The notes beneath the pieces are model-generated. The model was not told where the DNA came from. It saw nothing but the letters and a program-made list of their open reading frames with translations, and made no database searches. Source: Streptomyces cyaneofuscatus (GTDB taxonomy: Bacteria; Actinomycetota; Actinomycetes; Streptomycetales; Streptomycetaceae). From it: a stretch of 64,000 nucleotides of DNA. This document shows positions 34,452 through 46,720 of this stretch, piece after piece (the first letter of the stretch is position 1; each line of letters begins with the position of its first letter). The stretch spans positions 42,413 through 106,412 of the forward strand of contig NZ_JOEM01000024.1 in the NCBI RefSeq assembly GCF_000718135.1, read 5' to 3'. The position numbers and the translations under genes are program-made.

Positions 34452-35018
34452 ATGGACATCGACACGTGGTGGGGGCTCGTCGGACGGGCACGTGAGGCGG
34501 CCGGGGACCGGGCGGACGACCGGGACCCGCCCGACGATCCGCTGCCGGGCGCGCTGACCGATGTGCTCGCGGCCCTGGAGCCCGCGGAGATCGTCGACTT
34601 CGCCGTGACGGCGTACGAGGTGACCGCGTCCGCCTACCGGTGGCCCTTGTGGAACGCGGCCTACCTCATCGAGGGCGGCTGCGGCGACGACGGATTCATG
34701 GACTTCCGCGACGGGCTCGCCCTGCTGGGGCGGGAGGTCTTCACCCGCGCGGTGGCCGACCCCGACTCGCTGGCCGGGCTGCCCGTCGTGGTCCGGATGA
34801 GCCGTGGGGAGAGCGGCTGGATCGGCTACGAGTCGCTGAACGGGCCGGTGCAGGCGGCGTACGTGCGGGCCGGGGGCGAGGCCTTCCACGAGGCGGTGGA
34901 GGCGGCCGACCGGGGGCGCATACGGACCGGGGAGCCGGGCGGGGTGAGGGGGGACGCGGAGGACGCCGACGCCATGCGCCGGCAGCTGCCCAGGCTGGCG
35001 GCGCTCTTCCTGGACTGA
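34452..35018 (+). CDS. DUF4240 domain-containing protein
   Basis: 188 aa. Starts [20 protein letters not shown], the typical DUF4240 opening (MDxxxFWxLI), then [40 protein letters not shown] and [20 protein letters not shown], all family marks. Function unknown; the fold is alpha-helical and related members occur in polymorphic-toxin and regulatory contexts. The ATG has no ribosome site but lies 7 nt after a TACGCT -10 box belonging to a DNA-damage-type promoter motif. The oxoprolinase gene follows after 52 bp. Confidence 0.88.
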   Translation: MDIDTWWGLVGRAREAAGDRADDRDPPDDPLPGALTDVLAALEPAEIVDFAVTAYEVTASAYRWPLWNAAYLIEGGCGDDGFMDFRDGLALLGREVFTRAVADPDSLAGLPVVVRMSRGESGWIGYESLNGPVQAAYVRAGGEAFHEAVEAADRGRIRTGEPGGVRGDAEDADAMRRQLPRLAALFLD

Positions 35019-35070
35019 ACGGGGGCCCTTTCTCTCTGCGGCTTCGCGCCTGCCGGAACAGAATGGCGCC

Positions 35071-38670
<3,600 letters not shown>

Positions 38671-38741
38671 GCCGCCGGCGCCCCGTCCTGTGGCGCGCGG
38701 CGAGCCGCCCCGCACCGGTCGCATAAACGCCGTTTCGACCG

Positions 38742-38764
38742 TTGTCAGTGCGAGGACCTAATCT
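38742..38764 (+). promoter_or_regulatory. DNA-damage (PafBC / RecA-NDp type) promoter of the SMC-like operon
   Basis: TTGTCAGTG (38742-38750), eight bases, TAATCT (38759-38764): an exact match to the consensus tTGTCRgtg-N8-TAnnnT described for RecA-independent DNA-damage genes in mycobacteria and other actinobacteria, recognised with the help of PafBC. The -10 lies 8-13 nt before the GTG at 38772, so transcription should start at or next to that GTG. Confidence 0.72.
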
Positions 38765-38771
38765 GTCCCTC

Positions 38772-40298
38772 GTGACTTCGCCTGCCGACACGGAAAACGC
38801 TGCGCCGCAGCTCAGCGCGGGGCCGAGGCCTGCCCCGGGCCCTGCCGCCGACGAGGGGCTCTCGCGGCGGCTGCGCGCGCTCGCGTGCACGGCGCCGCTG
38901 CACGACCTCGACGTGCGCAAGGCGAATCTGGCCGGTGAGTACACGGTCTACGCCATGGCGGAGGTCGCCCTCGCGGCCATCGACCACGTCACGCTCAACA
39001 TGGACTTCGACACCGGGGCCGACCACGACCAGATAGTGGCCAGGCTGCTGCCCCGCGTCGGCGCCCAGGCCCCCGAGCGCCCCGTCGCCGAGCACGAGCG
39101 GGTCGCGCGCTGGGTCCTGGAGAACCTGATCAACGTCGGCAGCGTCGACCGCGGCTTCCGCGCGGTCTACGGCACCTTCGGTCCCGACGGGGTCTACGTC
39201 CGCCGGGACTACGACTTCAAGCTGATCGAGGAGGTCCCCGGCTACGGTGGCACGGTCTACCTCCGCGCCACCGACGAAGCGGTCAACGTCCTCGTCGGCG
39301 CCCTGGACACCGATGTCACCAGCGCCCAGATCGCCGCCGAGGTCAAGCTGGAGGTCCTGATCAGCCGGGGCCGCCTCGCCGACGCCCAGCTCGCCGCCGA
39401 ACAGGCCCGCTACCGGACCGTGCAGTACGCCGAGACGCTCCGCCGCACACTGGAGGCCACCCGGCGCAACGTTCGCGCGGTCGACTGGCTCACCACCGTC
39501 CCCGACATGATCGCCGAAGCCCTGGACCACGTGGCCGACCGCTACCGCCACGAGAACGCGATCCTCACCAACATCCGCAAGGCGCGCGACGAGGCCGAGG
39601 ACCCCGAGCACAAGCGCCGCGCCGCCGAGCTCGTCGACATCGTCAAGGACTGCATCCGGCGCCACACCCAGCTCCAGTCCCGCCTCCTTGAAGCCGGACC
39701 GCTCTTCCGCGCCGAGCAGGACCGGCAGGCGTTCGCCACCCCGACCGCCCACGCGGGCCTCGATCTGTACGGTCAGCTCCTCGCCCCGCTCCTCCCGCTC
39801 CCCGTCGAACAGTCCACCCGGGCCACCGACGCCTTCTTCGCCCACGGCACCGGCCTGCGCACCCCCACCTCCGTCCGCGTCGGCGACCTCGTCGACATGC
39901 TCCTGACCCCGCCGCTGGAGCGGGAGCACCTCGGCATGGAGATGCCCGAGCCCGACCTGATCGCCACCCCGGACGACAGCCGCTTCAGCGACGCCCAGCT
40001 GAGCAGCGCCATGGCCCTGCTCGACCTGGAGCACGACGCCCCGCGCCGGCTCTCCGGGCTGCTCGCGGAGGCCCGCCGCAGCGACCCCGAGCTGCCGTAC
40101 CTGGTTGCCCTGCTCGCCGTCCACGCCGCCAGCCCGCCGGTCGGCACCGCCTACCGCCAGGGCGAGCGGCGCCTGCTCTTCGCGGTGGACGACGGCACCG
40201 AGCTGGACGACCCGGAGTTCGGCGGCGCCGACCTGATCGTGGGCATGGCCCTGCTGGACGCCGCCGGAATGGCCGCGGACCGTCAGGAGGCCTCATGA
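38772..40298 (+). CDS. MukF/JetA-like (kleisin-type) subunit of an SMC-like complex
   Basis: 508 aa from the GTG at 38772; a TTG at 38742 would extend it by ten codons but is itself part of the promoter. N-terminal helical/winged-helix part (LSRRLRALACTAPLHDLDVR), then a strand-rich piece VYVRRDYDFKLIEEVPGYGG with TVYLRATDEAVNVLVGALDTD, then a long helical middle (TSAQIAAEVKLEVLISRGRL, YRTVQYAETLRRTLEATRRN, coiled coil to about residue 300) and a C-terminal winged-helix-like region. This order resembles MukF and Wadjet JetA. It is followed by a small overlapping ORF, a two-winged-helix protein and a 1582-aa SMC-like ATPase. Complex membership is inferred from operon structure. Confidence 0.7.
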   Translation: MTSPADTENAAPQLSAGPRPAPGPAADEGLSRRLRALACTAPLHDLDVRKANLAGEYTVYAMAEVALAAIDHVTLNMDFDTGADHDQIVARLLPRVGAQAPERPVAEHERVARWVLENLINVGSVDRGFRAVYGTFGPDGVYVRRDYDFKLIEEVPGYGGTVYLRATDEAVNVLVGALDTDVTSAQIAAEVKLEVLISRGRLADAQLAAEQARYRTVQYAETLRRTLEATRRNVRAVDWLTTVPDMIAEALDHVADRYRHENAILTNIRKARDEAEDPEHKRRAAELVDIVKDCIRRHTQLQSRLLEAGPLFRAEQDRQAFATPTAHAGLDLYGQLLAPLLPLPVEQSTRATDAFFAHGTGLRTPTSVRVGDLVDMLLTPPLEREHLGMEMPEPDLIATPDDSRFSDAQLSSAMALLDLEHDAPRRLSGLLAEARRSDPELPYLVALLAVHAASPPVGTAYRQGERRLLFAVDDGTELDDPEFGGADLIVGMALLDAAGMAADRQEAS

Positions 40299-40411
40299 CC
40301 GGCCTCGTACGCCTTGTGCACCCCCGCCCGTCCCGTACCGACGTGCGCCCCCACCTGTTCCGTACCTACGTGCACCCCGACCTGTTCCGTACCGAGGAGT
40401 CCCAGCCGTGA
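40295..40411 (+). CDS. 38-codon micro-ORF coupled to both flanking genes
   Basis: ATG at 40295 overlaps the stop of the kleisin-like gene (ATGA) with AGGAGG (40285-40290) 4 nt upstream. The frame ends in TGA at 40409-40411, which overlaps the GTG start of the next gene (GTGA). The 38-aa product contains the nonapeptide repeat RTDVRPHLF / RTYVHPDLF / RTEE, from a 27-bp DNA repeat at 40334-40360 and 40361-40387. It may be a real small subunit, or a translational bridge holding the ribosome between two operon genes. No homologue is known to me. Confidence 0.55.
   Translation: MTGLVRLVHPRPSRTDVRPHLFRTYVHPDLFRTEESQP
40334..40397 (+). repeat. 27-bp tandem repeat inside the micro-ORF
   Basis: Two full copies (40334-40360, 40361-40387; CGTACCKACGTGCRCCCCSA core) and a partial third (CGTACCGAGG). 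The repeat length is a multiple of three, so copy-number change keeps the micro-ORF in frame and its GTGA overlap intact. Confidence 0.85.
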
Positions 40412-41334
40412 GCGACCACGACGCCGAGCACCCCGACGCGTGGACCGAGCCCTCCGCGTACGCCGGTGACTCCGCGCATCCGCAGGCAGCCGGGCCCGCC
40501 GGCCCGCAGGCCGTCACCCCGGCCGACGCCGCCGACGCCGCCCGCCTGGTCTCCTTCGGGCTCCAGCCCAAGCTGCTGCCCGCCCGCGACGCCGAGTACG
40601 CCGACCTGCTCCGCCGCTACCGGGAGGAGAGCGCCTTCGCCCGGCTCTCCGACGCCGTCGCCACCGGGCTCGGCCTCATCGTCCTGGAGGTCTCCCCGCG
40701 CGCCGGGATGGCCGTCACCGCGGGCGAGGACTCCGTCTTCGCCGTCCGCATGGGCGACTACGCCCGCCGCGCCTCCTCCGACGCCGCCGACCGCTTCCTC
40801 CACGGCCTCGCCCACCTCGCCGTCGCCGCCCTCGCCTTCCCCCGCCCCGAGGACCTCGCCGACGACGCGTACATCGGCCGCATCACGGTCAACGGCGTCG
40901 ACGCCTTCGTACGCCAGGCCTGCAAGCGTCTGGAGGAGCGCGCCGAGGAGCAGGGCGACAACACCGATCCCGCCACCGACACCCCCGGCCTCGAATCCGG
41001 CTGGCGTATCTACGCCCGCCGCAGCTCCACCGGCGCCACCAAGGACGCCCGCCGCCTCGCCGGATCCACCACCGGCATCATCGGCAAGGCCGTCGCCTTT
41101 CTCACCGACTCCGGCTTCCTCCAGCGCACCGGCGACGACGCGGGCGGCGCCTACCGCACCACCGCCCGCTACCAGCTCCAGGTCCGCGACATGGCGGGCA
41201 GCGCCGCCATGGCCGAGCTGCTGGAGCTCGGTGTCGTCCCCGTCACCGACGGCACCGCCACCCTGCTGCCGCCGTCCGACCCCGACGACCTGGAGCTGGC
41301 GGCCGACGCGGGCCTGCCCTTCCACTCCTCCTGA
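40408..41334 (+). CDS. MukE/JetB-like (KITE-type) subunit of the SMC-like complex
   Basis: 308 aa, GTG at 40408, with GAGGAG upstream and overlap with the micro-ORF stop. After a ~40-residue acidic, Pro/Ala-rich N-terminus come two winged-helix-like units: one around RRYREESAFARLSDAVATGL to LAHLAVAALAFPRPEDLADD, the other around GIIGKAVAFLTDSGFLQRTG with AYRTTARYQLQVRDMA. Tandem winged helices between a kleisin and an SMC gene are the mark of MukE/ScpB/JetB (KITE) proteins, which dimerise on the kleisin. At 308 aa it is longer than MukE (about 230). Assignment rests on gene order and fold pattern, not on a clear sequence motif. Confidence 0.65.
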   Translation: MSDHDAEHPDAWTEPSAYAGDSAHPQAAGPAGPQAVTPADAADAARLVSFGLQPKLLPARDAEYADLLRRYREESAFARLSDAVATGLGLIVLEVSPRAGMAVTAGEDSVFAVRMGDYARRASSDAADRFLHGLAHLAVAALAFPRPEDLADDAYIGRITVNGVDAFVRQACKRLEERAEEQGDNTDPATDTPGLESGWRIYARRSSTGATKDARRLAGSTTGIIGKAVAFLTDSGFLQRTGDDAGGAYRTTARYQLQVRDMAGSAAMAELLELGVVPVTDGTATLLPPSDPDDLELAADAGLPFHSS

Positions 41335-41393
41335 CCCCGCCCGCACCACCTGCCGCTCCGCACCCGCTCACCGAACGACGAGAGTCCGCCGCC

Positions 41394-44300
41394 ATGTACG
41401 AGTTGTCCCGGGTCCGCCTCTACTCCATCGGGCCTGCCGGTGCGCGCTACGCCGACACCGTCCTCGACCTGCGCGGCGTCGGTGAGCCCGTCCCCGACCC
41501 GGCCCCCGCCCAGGCGGAGTTCTTCGAGGACGAGCCGGTCGGTCCGCCGCGCCGCCCCGCCCCGGCCGGCGTGCTCTTCCTGGAGAACGGCGGCGGCAAG
41601 TCCGTCCTGCTGAAGCTGATCTTCTCGGTGATGCTCCCGGGCCACCGCAACACCCTCGGCGGCGCCAGCTCCGGCGTGCTCCGCAAGTTCCTGCTCGCGG
41701 ACGACTGCGGCCATGTCGCCCTGGAGTGGCAGCACACCCTGACCGGTGAGTGCGTCGTCGTGGCCAAGGTCAGCGAGTGGCGGGGGCGGCAGGTCTCCAA
41801 CGACCCGCGGAAGTTCGCGGAGGCGTGGTACTCGTTCCGGCCGGGTCCCGGACTCAGCCTGGACAGCCTGCCTGTCGCGGAGGCCACCGCCGTCGGCCGT
41901 CCCGCCGAAGGGGTCTCCGGGGCCCGGGGCAGGCGCCGCACCATGAAGGGGTTCCGCGACGCCCTGGTGGACGCGGGCAAGTTCTACCAGCACCTCGACG
42001 TGCACTGGGAAGAGATCCACGACCGCTGGAACGAACACCTCGGCGACCTCGGCCTGGACCCTGAACTCTTCCGCTACCAGCGCGAGATGAACGCCGACGA
42101 GGGCGAGGCCGCCGGGCTCTTCGCGGTCAAGAAGGACTCCGACTTCACCGACCTGCTGCTGCGAGCCGTCACCGACACCCGCGACACGGACGGACTCGCC
42201 GACCTGGTCAGCGGCTTCGGCAACAAGCTGGGCCGCCGCGCCGAGCTGACCGCCGAACGCGACTTCACCGCAGGCTCGGTCGAGCTGCTCAACCGCATCG
42301 TCGAAGCCACCGAGACCCGCGCCCGCAGCCGCGACATCCACGCCGGCGCCGAGCGCCGCACCCGCACCCTGGCCCGCCGCCTGAGCGCCCGCGCCGCCGA
42401 GGAGCGCGGCCGTACCGCCGAGCTGGCCGAGCGGGTCACCGCCGCCGCCCACACGGTCACCGAGGCCGAGTCCACCCGCGGCCACCGCTCCCTCATCGCC
42501 GCCGAACTCGCCTACCGCCACGCCTCCCTGGCCCTGGCCGGCGCCGAGAAGAGCGCCGCCGCCGGACGCAAGGAGCTGGCCGAGGCCCGTACGCTGCACG
42601 CCGCCTGGCAGGCCGCCGAGGCCGTCCTGCGCCACCGTGCCGCCGCCGACCGCTCCGCCAGGGTCGCCGTCGCCATCCGCGAGGCCGAGCGCGACGCCGC
42701 CCCGGCCCTCGCCGCCCGCGCCACCGCCGCCGCCGACCTCGTACGGGCGCTGCACACCGCAGCCGAGGACGGTGAGCGCGTCGCCAACGAGCAGGAGGAG
42801 CGCTCCGACACCCTCCAGGCCACCGGCGAGCGCGCCCACCGCGACGCCACCGTCGCCGCCACCGAGGCCCAGCGCGCCCGCAGCGAGGCCGGCCACCTGC
42901 GCCAGCGCCTCGCCGAGGTCGAGCAGGAGACCACCGAGGCCGTCCAGGCGGGCTGGCTCGACAACACCGAGCCCGACGCCGACCCGGCCCGCGCCGCCCT
43001 GGCCGCCAGCGACGCCGAACAGTCCGCCGTCGCCGCCTGGGACACCGCCCGCGAGGCCGCTCGCACCGCCGCCGACCAGGCCAGGGAGGCGGCGGCCGCC
43101 GAGAGCCGCGCCGAGCTGGCCGCCGCCCGCGCCGCCGACGGAGCCAAGGCGGCCGAGCAGAGTTACGAGGACGAGCTCAGGGCCGCCGAGTCCATCGCCG
43201 CCGACCCCCGCCTCGCCGACCTGCTCGGCCTGCCCACCGGCACGGGCGTCCCGCACCCCCGCCGGGGAGCGGCCGAGGAGACTCCGGGCGGGGCACAGCG
43301 GGACACCGCCCGCACCGGACCTCAAGGCGACGGCACCGCCACCGCCCCGGAAGGCGCGGTCGCCCTCGCCGATCAGCCCACGACGCCCCACCAGCCGCTC
43401 ACCGCCCAGGAGTTCGACCGCAGCGCCGACGAGCTGCGCGACCTCCTGGACCAGTCCGTCGCGGCCGCCGAGCGCCGCCTCTTCGACCTGCGCACCGCCG
43501 CGGCCGACGACGCCCGCATCCTCGGCGCGCTCGGCGAAGGCGGGCTGCTGCCGCCCGGCCCCGACGTCCTGGCCACCGTCGAATACCTGGGCGAGCACGG
43601 CATCCCCGCCTTGCCCGGCTGGCGCTATCTCGCCCAGGCCGTCGACCCGGCCGACCACGCCGCCGTCCTCGCCGCCCGCCCTGAGCTGGTCGACGGCGTC
43701 GTCATCACCGACCCCGACGCCCACACCCGCGCCCGCGACGTCCTCGGCTCCGCCGCCCTGCTGCCCCGATCCGCCGTCGCCGTAGGCACCGCCGCCGCCC
43801 TCCTCGCCCCCGTCCCGGATCCCACCACCGGCTCCGACGCCCAGCACGACGGCGTCTTCCTCGTCCCGCCGAACCCGGCCATGCACGACGAGCACGCCGC
43901 CGACGAGGAGCGCCACGCCCTGCGCTCCCGCGCCGCCGCCCGCGACGAGGACATCCGCACGCTCGCCGCCCGCCTCTCGGCCGACCGCGCCCTCGCCTCC
44001 CGCATCGGCTCCTGGCGCGCCGACTGCCCGCCCGGCATGCTCGCCGAGCTGGCCGAGGCCGCCGCCACCGCCCGTACGGCGGCCGAGCACGCCGAAGCCG
44101 TCCTCGCCGAGGCCCGCACCGCCCGGGCCGAGGCCGACGAGGCCGCCGCCGACACCGCCCGGGTCCGCGAGGAGCGCCAGGAGGCCGCCCAGCGCGCCCG
44201 CCGGGTCGCCGACGCGCTCGCCGGGCTCGCCCACCGGCTGCGGGAGCGGGCCCGCTGGCAGGTCCGCCTCCGCGAACTGGTCGACGAGGCCGCCGAGTCC

Positions 44301-46142
44301 GAGGCCCGCGCCGCCGTCTGCCTGGACCTGGCCCGCTCCGCCGACGAGGACCGCAGGGCCGCCCAGCGCGCCGGGGACGACGCCCGCCGCACCGCCCGCG
44401 CCCTGCGTGCCGAGCGCGCGGAGATCGCCGGAGCCCCGGAGATCCTCCCGGAGCCCGACGAGACCAAGCCCCGCACCGCGCTGCCCACCCTGCGCGAGGC
44501 CTACCGGGCCGCCTCCCAGCTGTACGAGAAGGTCGGCGTCGGCGCCGACCTGCGCGCCGAACAGGCCCGCGCCGAGAGCGACGAGAGCGCCGCCCTCGCC
44601 GAACTGGACCGCCTCACCAACAAGGTCCGCACCCGCGCCGCCCAGCTCCTCGAAGGCACCGACGGAGCCGACGGCCCCTCCCGCCAGGCGGCCGCGGCCC
44701 GCGCCGAATCCCACGTACAGCTGCTGGAGACCCGGGCCTCCACCGCCAGCGAGCAGCTCGGCCGGTACCGAGGCGAGGCCGAGCGGCTCGCCCCCGACGA
44801 CGAGCGGCCGCACCACACCGAGCTGCCCGACGAGCTGGTCCCGGCCGACGCCGAACAGGCCCAGACCCTCCTGCGTACGGCCACCGGCGAACTGGCCGCC
44901 GCCACCGCCGCGTTGGACACCGCCCGCGCCGCCCACGGCGAGCTGCTCCACGCCCACCGCACCGCCGAGGACTCGGCGGGCGGCTTCGATGAGACGGCAG
45001 CCCTCCTGCGCGACCTGCTCCGCGACCACGGCACGGAGGATGGCACCGAAGGCCCCGACCCGTACCCCGGCACCCTGGAGGAGGCCCGGAAGTCCGCCGC
45101 CGAGGCCCGCCGCTCCCTGCGCGGCTGCTCCACCGACCTCTCGGCCGCCGAGAGCGCCGTCCGGGAAGCGAGCGACATCCTCGTACGGCACGCCAACTCC
45201 ACCCGCTACGAGCAGGTCCGCACCCCCGCTCGCCAGCAGATCCGTGAACTGCCCGCCTCCGCGCTGCCGGAGCACGCCCAGAAGTGGGCCGACGCCTTCG
45301 CACCCCGGCTGCGCGTCCTGACCGACGAGCTGGTCCAGCTGGAGCGCAACCGCGACTCCATCGTCGACCGGCTGCGCGGCCTGGTCGAGTCGGCGCTCGC
45401 CACCCTCCGCTCCGCCCAGCGGCTCTCCCAACTGCCCGAAGGGCTGGGGGAGTGGTCGGGGCAGGAATTCCTCCGGATCCGCTTCGAGGAGCCCGATCAG
45501 GCCACCCTCACCGAACGTCTCGGCGAGGTCATCGACGAGGCGACGCACGCCGCCCTCAAGAAGAACTCCGACCTGCGCCGGGACGGCATGTCCCTGCTCC
45601 TGCGGGGAGTCGAGGCGGCCCTGCGGCCCAAGGGCATCGCGGTGGAGATCCTCAAGCCGGACGCCGTGCTCCGCGCCGAGCGGGTCCCGGTCGGGCAGAT
45701 GGGCGACGTCTTCTCCGGCGGCCAGCTCCTCACCGCCGCCATCGCCCTCTACTGCACGATGGCGGCGCTCCGCAGCAACGACCGGGGCCGCGACCGCCAC
45801 CGGCACGCGGGCACCCTGTTCCTGGACAACCCGATCGGCCGCGCCAACGCCACGTATCTGCTGGAGCTCCAGCGCGCGGTCTCCGACGCCCTCGGTGTGC
45901 AGCTGCTCTACACGACCGGTCTCTTCGACACGACCGCGCTCGCCGAATTCCCCCTCGTCATCCGGTTGCGCAACGACGCCGACCTGAGGGCCGGGCTGAA
46001 ATACATCAGCGTGGAGGAGCACCTGCGCCCCGGGCTGCCGCAGCAGGACCCGGACGGCGAGACGGTCCACGGCGAGATCACGGCGACCCGCATGTTCAAG
46101 CGGAGCACACAGCAGGCCGCCGAGCCGCAGCCGGAGGCGTAA
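41394..46142 (+). CDS. SMC/MukB/JetC-like coiled-coil ABC ATPase
   Basis: 1582 aa. The head is split: Walker A (FLENGGGKSVLLK, Lys69) at the N-terminus, ABC signature VFSGGQLLTA (Ser1441) and Walker B LFLDNPIGRA (Asp1478) at the C-terminus. Between them run two long Ala/Arg/Glu-rich coiled coils (about 280-620 and 830-1250) around a globular middle (about 690-810; LGEHGIPALPGWRYLAQAVD, LVDGVVITDPDA) that takes the place of the hinge. This is the plan of SMC, MukB, MksB and Wadjet JetC proteins, which entrap or extrude DNA. The residue after the Walker B aspartate is Asn, not the usual catalytic Glu. It is the last gene of the operon; a terminator follows and no nuclease (JetD) gene is present. 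Confidence 0.85.
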   Translation: MYELSRVRLYSIGPAGARYADTVLDLRGVGEPVPDPAPAQAEFFEDEPVGPPRRPAPAGVLFLENGGGKSVLLKLIFSVMLPGHRNTLGGASSGVLRKFLLADDCGHVALEWQHTLTGECVVVAKVSEWRGRQVSNDPRKFAEAWYSFRPGPGLSLDSLPVAEATAVGRPAEGVSGARGRRRTMKGFRDALVDAGKFYQHLDVHWEEIHDRWNEHLGDLGLDPELFRYQREMNADEGEAAGLFAVKKDSDFTDLLLRAVTDTRDTDGLADLVSGFGNKLGRRAELTAERDFTAGSVELLNRIVEATETRARSRDIHAGAERRTRTLARRLSARAAEERGRTAELAERVTAAAHTVTEAESTRGHRSLIAAELAYRHASLALAGAEKSAAAGRKELAEARTLHAAWQAAEAVLRHRAAADRSARVAVAIREAERDAAPALAARATAAADLVRALHTAAEDGERVANEQEERSDTLQATGERAHRDATVAATEAQRARSEAGHLRQRLAEVEQETTEAVQAGWLDNTEPDADPARAALAASDAEQSAVAAWDTAREAARTAADQAREAAAAESRAELAAARAADGAKAAEQSYEDELRAAESIAADPRLADLLGLPTGTGVPHPRRGAAEETPGGAQRDTARTGPQGDGTATAPEGAVALADQPTTPHQPLTAQEFDRSADELRDLLDQSVAAAERRLFDLRTAAADDARILGALGEGGLLPPGPDVLATVEYLGEHGIPALPGWRYLAQAVDPADHAAVLAARPELVDGVVITDPDAHTRARDVLGSAALLPRSAVAVGTAAALLAPVPDPTTGSDAQHDGVFLVPPNPAMHDEHAADEERHALRSRAAARDEDIRTLAARLSADRALASRIGSWRADCPPGMLAELAEAAATARTAAEHAEAVLAEARTARAEADEAAADTARVREERQEAAQRARRVADALAGLAHRLRERARWQVRLRELVDEAAESEARAAVCLDLARSADEDRRAAQRAGDDARRTARALRAERAEIAGAPEILPEPDETKPRTALPTLREAYRAASQLYEKVGVGADLRAEQARAESDESAALAELDRLTNKVRTRAAQLLEGTDGADGPSRQAAAARAESHVQLLETRASTASEQLGRYRGEAERLAPDDERPHHTELPDELVPADAEQAQTLLRTATGELAAATAALDTARAAHGELLHAHRTAEDSAGGFDETAALLRDLLRDHGTEDGTEGPDPYPGTLEEARKSAAEARRSLRGCSTDLSAAESAVREASDILVRHANSTRYEQVRTPARQQIRELPASALPEHAQKWADAFAPRLRVLTDELVQLERNRDSIVDRLRGLVESALATLRSAQRLSQLPEGLGEWSGQEFLRIRFEEPDQATLTERLGEVIDEATHAALKKNSDLRRDGMSLLLRGVEAALRPKGIAVEILKPDAVLRAERVPVGQMGDVFSGGQLLTAAIALYCTMAALRSNDRGRDRHRHAGTLFLDNPIGRANATYLLELQRAVSDALGVQLLYTTGLFDTTALAEFPLVIRLRNDADLRAGLKYISVEEHLRPGLPQQDPDGETVHGEITATRMFKRSTQQAAEPQPEA

Positions 46143-46152
46143 CCCCCGGCTC

Positions 46153-46183
46153 CCGCGGGCCCGATGAGAGATCGGGCCCGCGG
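46153..46183. terminator. Terminator of the SMC-like operon
   Basis: A perfect 13-bp stem (46153-46165 with 46171-46183) and a 5-nt loop, 10 bp after the SMC stop; also placed to end the convergent membrane-protein gene. Confidence 0.88.
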
Positions 46184-46246
46184 AAAGGACTCAAGCCCGG
46201 AGGAGAGCAGGCCCCACGCCCTGCGGAGACGGTCCGCAGACAGGCC

Positions 46247-46720
46247 TCAGGCCCGGGAGAGATCTCCGGCGTTCCGGCGGCCGCGTATCCTGCCGCCCGC
46301 CTCGTCCCGCTCGGCCGCTCGCGCCGCCCGCTGGGCCCGCCGCCGCTCCCGGCGCATCTGCCGGGCGGTGCTGCTCGGCTCGGACACCACGCCATGGCGC
46401 TGGTTCCACACCTGCCGGGTGACCCAGACGTCCAGCACCGCCCAGGTGGCGACCACCGTGCTCGCCACACTGCTGAGCACCATCGGGAAGGCCAGCCAGG
46501 AACCGGTCAACGTGCTCAGAAAGGCGACCATCGCCTGGATGATCGTCAGCGACATGATGAGGACGGCGCGCACCGCGGCCGTCCGCACCGCATCGGGCAT
46601 CCGCCGCTTCCTGGCCGGCTCCTCCACCCACAACTGCCGCGGAACTCTCGCCCCGTACGCGGCATCCGCCCTCGCGGTGCCGACCGGTGCTCCGGCGCTC
46701 CCGCGCTCCTGCGTGCTCAA
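46247..46720 (-). CDS. Small membrane protein of unknown function
   Basis: 157 aa, TTG start at 46720 with GAAGGA 2 nt upstream. Two hydrophobic helices (VLIMSLTIIQAMVAFLSTLT and PMVLSSVASTVVATWAVLDV) are followed by a very basic C-terminus (RQMRRERRRAQRAARAAERD). The N-terminal 45 residues are soluble. I do not recognise a family. It is divergent from the conservon, separated by 506 bp, and convergent with the SMC-like operon. The cytoplasmic basic tail could bind nucleic acid or phospholipid. Confidence 0.7.
   Translation of the reverse strand: MSTQERGSAGAPVGTARADAAYGARVPRQLWVEEPARKRRMPDAVRTAAVRAVLIMSLTIIQAMVAFLSTLTGSWLAFPMVLSSVASTVVATWAVLDVWVTRQVWNQRHGVVSEPSSTARQMRRERRRAQRAARAAERDEAGGRIRGRRNAGDLSRA

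Noticed and set aside
41169-46070. A 1633-codon open frame antisense to the SMC-like gene
   Set aside because: Gly/Val/Leu/Glu-rich shadow of a GC-biased coding strand; no domain and no ribosome site.
38742-46142. Calling the SMC-like operon a complete Wadjet defence system
   Set aside because: No JetD-like nuclease gene on either side; the next gene is an opposite-strand membrane protein.
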